Part shown: in pieces, positions 61,749-64,000 of the stretch | Layout: every line of letters starts with the position of its first letter | Numbering within the stretch: the first letter of the stretch is position 1 | Origin: Microbacterium galbinum | Lineage (GTDB): Bacteria; Actinomycetota; Actinomycetes; Actinomycetales; Microbacteriaceae | Reading direction: 5' to 3' | Length of the DNA: 64,000 nt | NCBI RefSeq assembly: GCF_023091225.1 | Contig: NZ_JAHWXM010000001.1 | Coordinates: forward strand, 2,749,913 to 2,813,912 | Notes under the pieces: generated by a model | The model's input: only the letters and a program-made list of their open reading frames with translations | The model's database searches: none | Told to the model about the DNA's origin: nothing | Translations under genes and position numbers: made by a program

Positions 61749-62525
61749 TCAGATGTGCAGAGGCGTCGGGGGTTCCATGACGATGCCCTGCGCCTCGAAC
61801 GCGCGGCGGCGCTCCTCGATGCGGCGGTGCAGTTCGACCTGCGCGGCGTCCACGAAGGCGGGATCGAGGTCGACGGTCGCGGGGTGCGGATCGCCGTGGT
61901 TCGCGGCGATGTAGGCGTCGAGTTCGGGACCCGAGGTCCACGAGGTGATGAGGGCGTAGCGCGGGGCGGTGCCGCGGTGCCACACCGCGTGCCAGAAGCG
62001 CTGGGTGTCGACGATGATGCGCGAGCCCGCACCGAGGGGCAGCCGGATCTCGGTGGCCGGGTCGAAGCGGTCGCTGCGCAGGATGAGCATCGAGTCGGGG
62101 TCGTCGGTGAGGTTGTAGTACCCGCGAACGACCCAGCCGGTGCCCTCGTCGTTGAGGCGGTTGTTGTCGTCCTGGTGGAGGTTGTAGACCGCGTCGGCGT
62201 ACTCGTTGGGCTGCAGCTCGATCACGCGGCAGCGGCCGACCGCGGCACCGGGCTCGAGCGCCCGCGCCTGCAGGGTCGGGGCGAGCGCGACCTGCGGCTC
62301 GACCCACACGCCGTGCTTGTCGGTGCGCGGGGGAGTGTGGTTCCAGAAGCCGTTGCACTCGAGGTCGCCGGCGTAGCTGGCCAGCGGGGCGAAGCGGGTG
62401 ATGCCGGAGGACCGCCAGGGGATGAACTCGAGGTCGAGCCACTCGGCGGGGTCCGCGGCCTGATCGTGGTCGTCGAGCACGACGTATCCGGTCTCGGCCA
62501 GAGCATCGGAGGTGATGAATGCCAT
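61749..62525 (-). CDS. Fe(II)/2-oxoglutarate dioxygenase-like protein of unknown function
   Basis: 258 residues, ATG 62525. A metal triad can be read: His117-x-Asp119 in YNLHQDDNN and a distal His (179 or 183) in RFWHAVWHRGTAP, with Arg189 before Y-A-L-I-T-S-W as a possible 2OG anchor. Strands GWVVRGYYNLT, SMLILRS and RIIVDTQRF fit a double-stranded beta-helix. The C-terminal part is a charged helix (VELHRRIEERRRAFEAQ). I do not recognise a named family. It is divergent from the MetE-like gene, 121 bp between starts. Confidence 0.6.
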   Translation of the reverse strand: MAFITSDALAETGYVVLDDHDQAADPAEWLDLEFIPWRSSGITRFAPLASYAGDLECNGFWNHTPPRTDKHGVWVEPQVALAPTLQARALEPGAAVGRCRVIELQPNEYADAVYNLHQDDNNRLNDEGTGWVVRGYYNLTDDPDSMLILRSDRFDPATEIRLPLGAGSRIIVDTQRFWHAVWHRGTAPRYALITSWTSGPELDAYIAANHGDPHPATVDLDPAFVDAAQVELHRRIEERRRAFEAQGIVMEPPTPLHI

Positions 62526-62646
62526 GGTGCATCCTTCCTTCGGTTTCCCTGAGGCCATCCTAACTTGGCGGTCCGGCGCCCGCCGGGGACGTCACCGTGC
62601 TTAACCGGACGGGCCCGATGTCGGATGCCGCGGCTACCCTGAGGTC

Positions 62647-63693
62647 ATGACGCAGCCACAGGGCGCCCTTCTCGTGGGCAGTGTGAACTTCGACGACGCC
62701 GAGACGACGATGCGCACGGCATCGGAGCTGCTCGGGGATCGCCTCCGACGCATTCCCGACGGCGAGGTCGGCAAGCGGTTCCACTGGATCATGTTCCAGC
62801 CCGACGTGCTCGGCGAGGCCGAGGGCATCGAGCGTGTGGGTGACGAGCCGATCCCGTTCGGTGCGGGGATCGACGCTCGCGGGCTGCGCCTCGCCGAGGG
62901 CGTGGACCCGTCGACCATCGCGATCCCTCCGCTCGGCTATGCGTCGGCGGCGATCGAGTCGTACGAGGTGTTCCGCCGTCTGCGCGAGGAGGGCGTGATC
63001 GCCGAGGGCACGCGCTTCGAGGTCGCGCTGCCGACGCCGCTCGCGGTCATCTCGTCGTTCTTCCAGGGCGCCGATCGCGAGGCGTTCGAGGTCTACTACA
63101 CCGCCGCGATGCTGCGCGAGCTCGACGAGATCGCCGAGGCCATCCCGCACGACGACCTCGCGATCCAGTGGGACGTCGCGAGCGAGATGGGAATCATCGA
63201 GGGTGCGTCCGGCTACGGCGCTCTGATGGATGCCTGGTGGGACGGCGACGTCTTCACCGGACTCGTCGCGCGGCTGGCGACGCTCGTCGACGCCGTGCCG
63301 GCCGACGTCGAGGTGGGCGTGCACCTCTGTTACGGCGATGCGGGCGAGCACCACTTCTTCGAGCCGACCGACACCTCGCACCTCGTGGCGTATGCGAACG
63401 CGGTGGCCGAGGCATCCGATCGCGCGTTCACGTGGCTGCACCTGCCGGTGCCGATCGACCGAGACGACGAGGCGTACTTCGCCCCGCTCGCCGACCTGCT
63501 GCCGGTGAACGAGCTGTACCTCGGACTCGTGCACCGTGAAGACGGCGCCGAGGGCGCGGAGCGCCGCATCGCCGCGGCCCGGACGTACGTTCCGACGTTC
63601 GGCGTCGCGACCGAGTGCGGCATCGGCCGCGCCCCGGCCGGATCGACCGAGGGCATCCTGCGCACGCACGCGGAGGTCGCCGCCGCCTGGTGA
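62647..63693 (+). CDS. UROD/MetE-like (cobalamin-independent methionine synthase-like) protein
   Basis: 348 residues. Beta/alpha-barrel of the UROD/MetE superfamily: LVGSVNFDDAETTMRTASELLGDRLRRIPDGEVGKRFHWIMFQ at the start, LPTPLAVISSFFQGADREAFEVYYTAAMLRELDEI, IQWDVASEMGI and VGVHLCYGDAGEHHFFEPTD in the region that supplies zinc ligands in MetE. The terminal TECGIGRAPAGSTEGIL could give the second Cys. It lacks the large N-terminal half of MetE, so it is a small single-barrel relative whose substrate is unknown. Divergent from the dioxygenase-like gene. Confidence 0.75.
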   Translation: MTQPQGALLVGSVNFDDAETTMRTASELLGDRLRRIPDGEVGKRFHWIMFQPDVLGEAEGIERVGDEPIPFGAGIDARGLRLAEGVDPSTIAIPPLGYASAAIESYEVFRRLREEGVIAEGTRFEVALPTPLAVISSFFQGADREAFEVYYTAAMLRELDEIAEAIPHDDLAIQWDVASEMGIIEGASGYGALMDAWWDGDVFTGLVARLATLVDAVPADVEVGVHLCYGDAGEHHFFEPTDTSHLVAYANAVAEASDRAFTWLHLPVPIDRDDEAYFAPLADLLPVNELYLGLVHREDGAEGAERRIAAARTYVPTFGVATECGIGRAPAGSTEGILRTHAEVAAAW

Positions 63694-63752
63694 GGGCGCT
63701 GGTGAGCCGTCTCGATTCGCGCGCGGGCGCGCGGTGTCGTAAGCTTGTCCGC

Positions 63753-63843
63753 GGTGACGTGTCCGAGCGGCCGAAGGTGCAACTCTCGAAAAGTTGTGTA
63801 GGGTAACCCCCTACCGTGGGTTCAAATCCCACCGTCACCGCCA
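63753..63843 (+). tRNA. tRNA-Ser (anticodon CGA)
   Basis: Acceptor stem GGTGACG pairs with CGTCACC; the anticodon arm CAACT-CTCGAAA-AGTTG gives anticodon CGA, which reads UCG. A long variable arm (TGTAGGGTAACCCCCTA) as expected for serine tRNA, T-arm GTGGG-TTCAAAT-CCCAC, and the discriminator G followed by genomically encoded CCA. A hairpin terminator follows. Confidence 0.95.
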
Positions 63844-63849
63844 TGGAAG

Positions 63850-63873
63850 CCCCCTCCTCGTGAGGGGGTTTTT
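63850..63873 (+). terminator. Intrinsic terminator after tRNA-Ser
   Basis: CCCCCTC and GAGGGGG form a seven-pair stem around a short CTCGT loop, followed by five T. This is the only terminator in the window with a proper U-run. Confidence 0.9.
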
Positions 63874-63933
63874 CCGTTGGGTGGTACGAGGCGCTCCGCC
63901 CGGTGCGCGGGGGCTGCTGATCGCCCCCGAGCG

Positions 63934-63962
63934 TTGACACCGATATTCCGCCGCCGGGATGA
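63934..63962 (+). promoter_or_regulatory. Possible promoter near the right edge
   Basis: TTGACA at 63934-63939 is a perfect -35 element; a weak -10-like GGATGA/GATGAT lies 17-18 bp later. The transcribed gene would be outside the window. Low confidence because the -10 is poor. Confidence 0.3.
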
Positions 63963-64000
63963 TGAGAGCGACTCGCCGATCGGGCGCGAGCGATCCCCGG

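Overview
The window is about 70% G+C with very dense, mostly GTG/ATG-started genes, many 4-nt stop/start overlaps, leaderless or short-leader starts, and constant use of the GGCATCCG/CGGATGCC word. Gene content (EssC-type T7SS, cydABDC, ClpC-RadA, Leloir genes with a LacI regulator) points to a Gram-positive actinobacterium, most likely Microbacterium or a close Microbacteriaceae relative. This assignment rests on sequence style, not on a database search.

Layout. 1-6760: a thioesterase, then proline/arginine catabolism (putA; a DDAH-superfamily amidinohydrolase overlapping an ornithine aminotransferase), which together could take arginine and proline to glutamate. 6832-12191: a membrane protein, an acidic repeat protein, a MarR-controlled MFS exporter, cutC and an alpha/beta hydrolase. 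12373-15307: DUF1684 protein, permuted lipoate ligase and an orphan DNA methyltransferase. 15327-19187: a probable putrescine/amine catabolic module (cupin, PuuB-like oxidase, Lrp/AsnC regulator, PatD-like dehydrogenase). 19408-22857: ROK regulator, ChbG-like deacetylase and GPH sugar transporter. 23001-27578: galE, galK, galT and a divergent LacI regulator with two matching operators.

27615-37171 is the most unusual region: an FHA-EssC ATPase diverges from a WXG100-like protein, a small helical protein, a 657-residue protein ending in an alpha/beta hydrolase (visible Ser484/Asp537/His591 candidate triad), and four tandem overlapping paralogous lipoproteins. I read this as a type VII secretion effector (lipase/esterase-like) with a tandem surface-immunity array. 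Its distal part is visibly lower in G+C than the rest.

37375-46923: phosphoglucomutase, prephenate dehydratase, LLM oxidoreductase, Hsp20 with a divergent MerR/HspR-like regulator, CPA1 antiporter, dicarboxylate symporter, a small lipoprotein and a YbjQ-like protein. 46920-48429: XRE regulator with two DUF2975-like membrane proteins in an overlapping operon. 48641-54726: clpC, an ArgA-like acetyltransferase, a membrane-anchored protein, an SseB-like protein and radA. 54876-61434: a Cys-containing HTH regulator and cydABDC. 61749-63693: a divergent pair (2OG-dioxygenase-like and MetE-like). The window ends with tRNA-Ser(CGA).

Several small dispersed repeats and hairpins occur between genes and, in putA, galK and cydD, inside coding sequence without breaking the frame.
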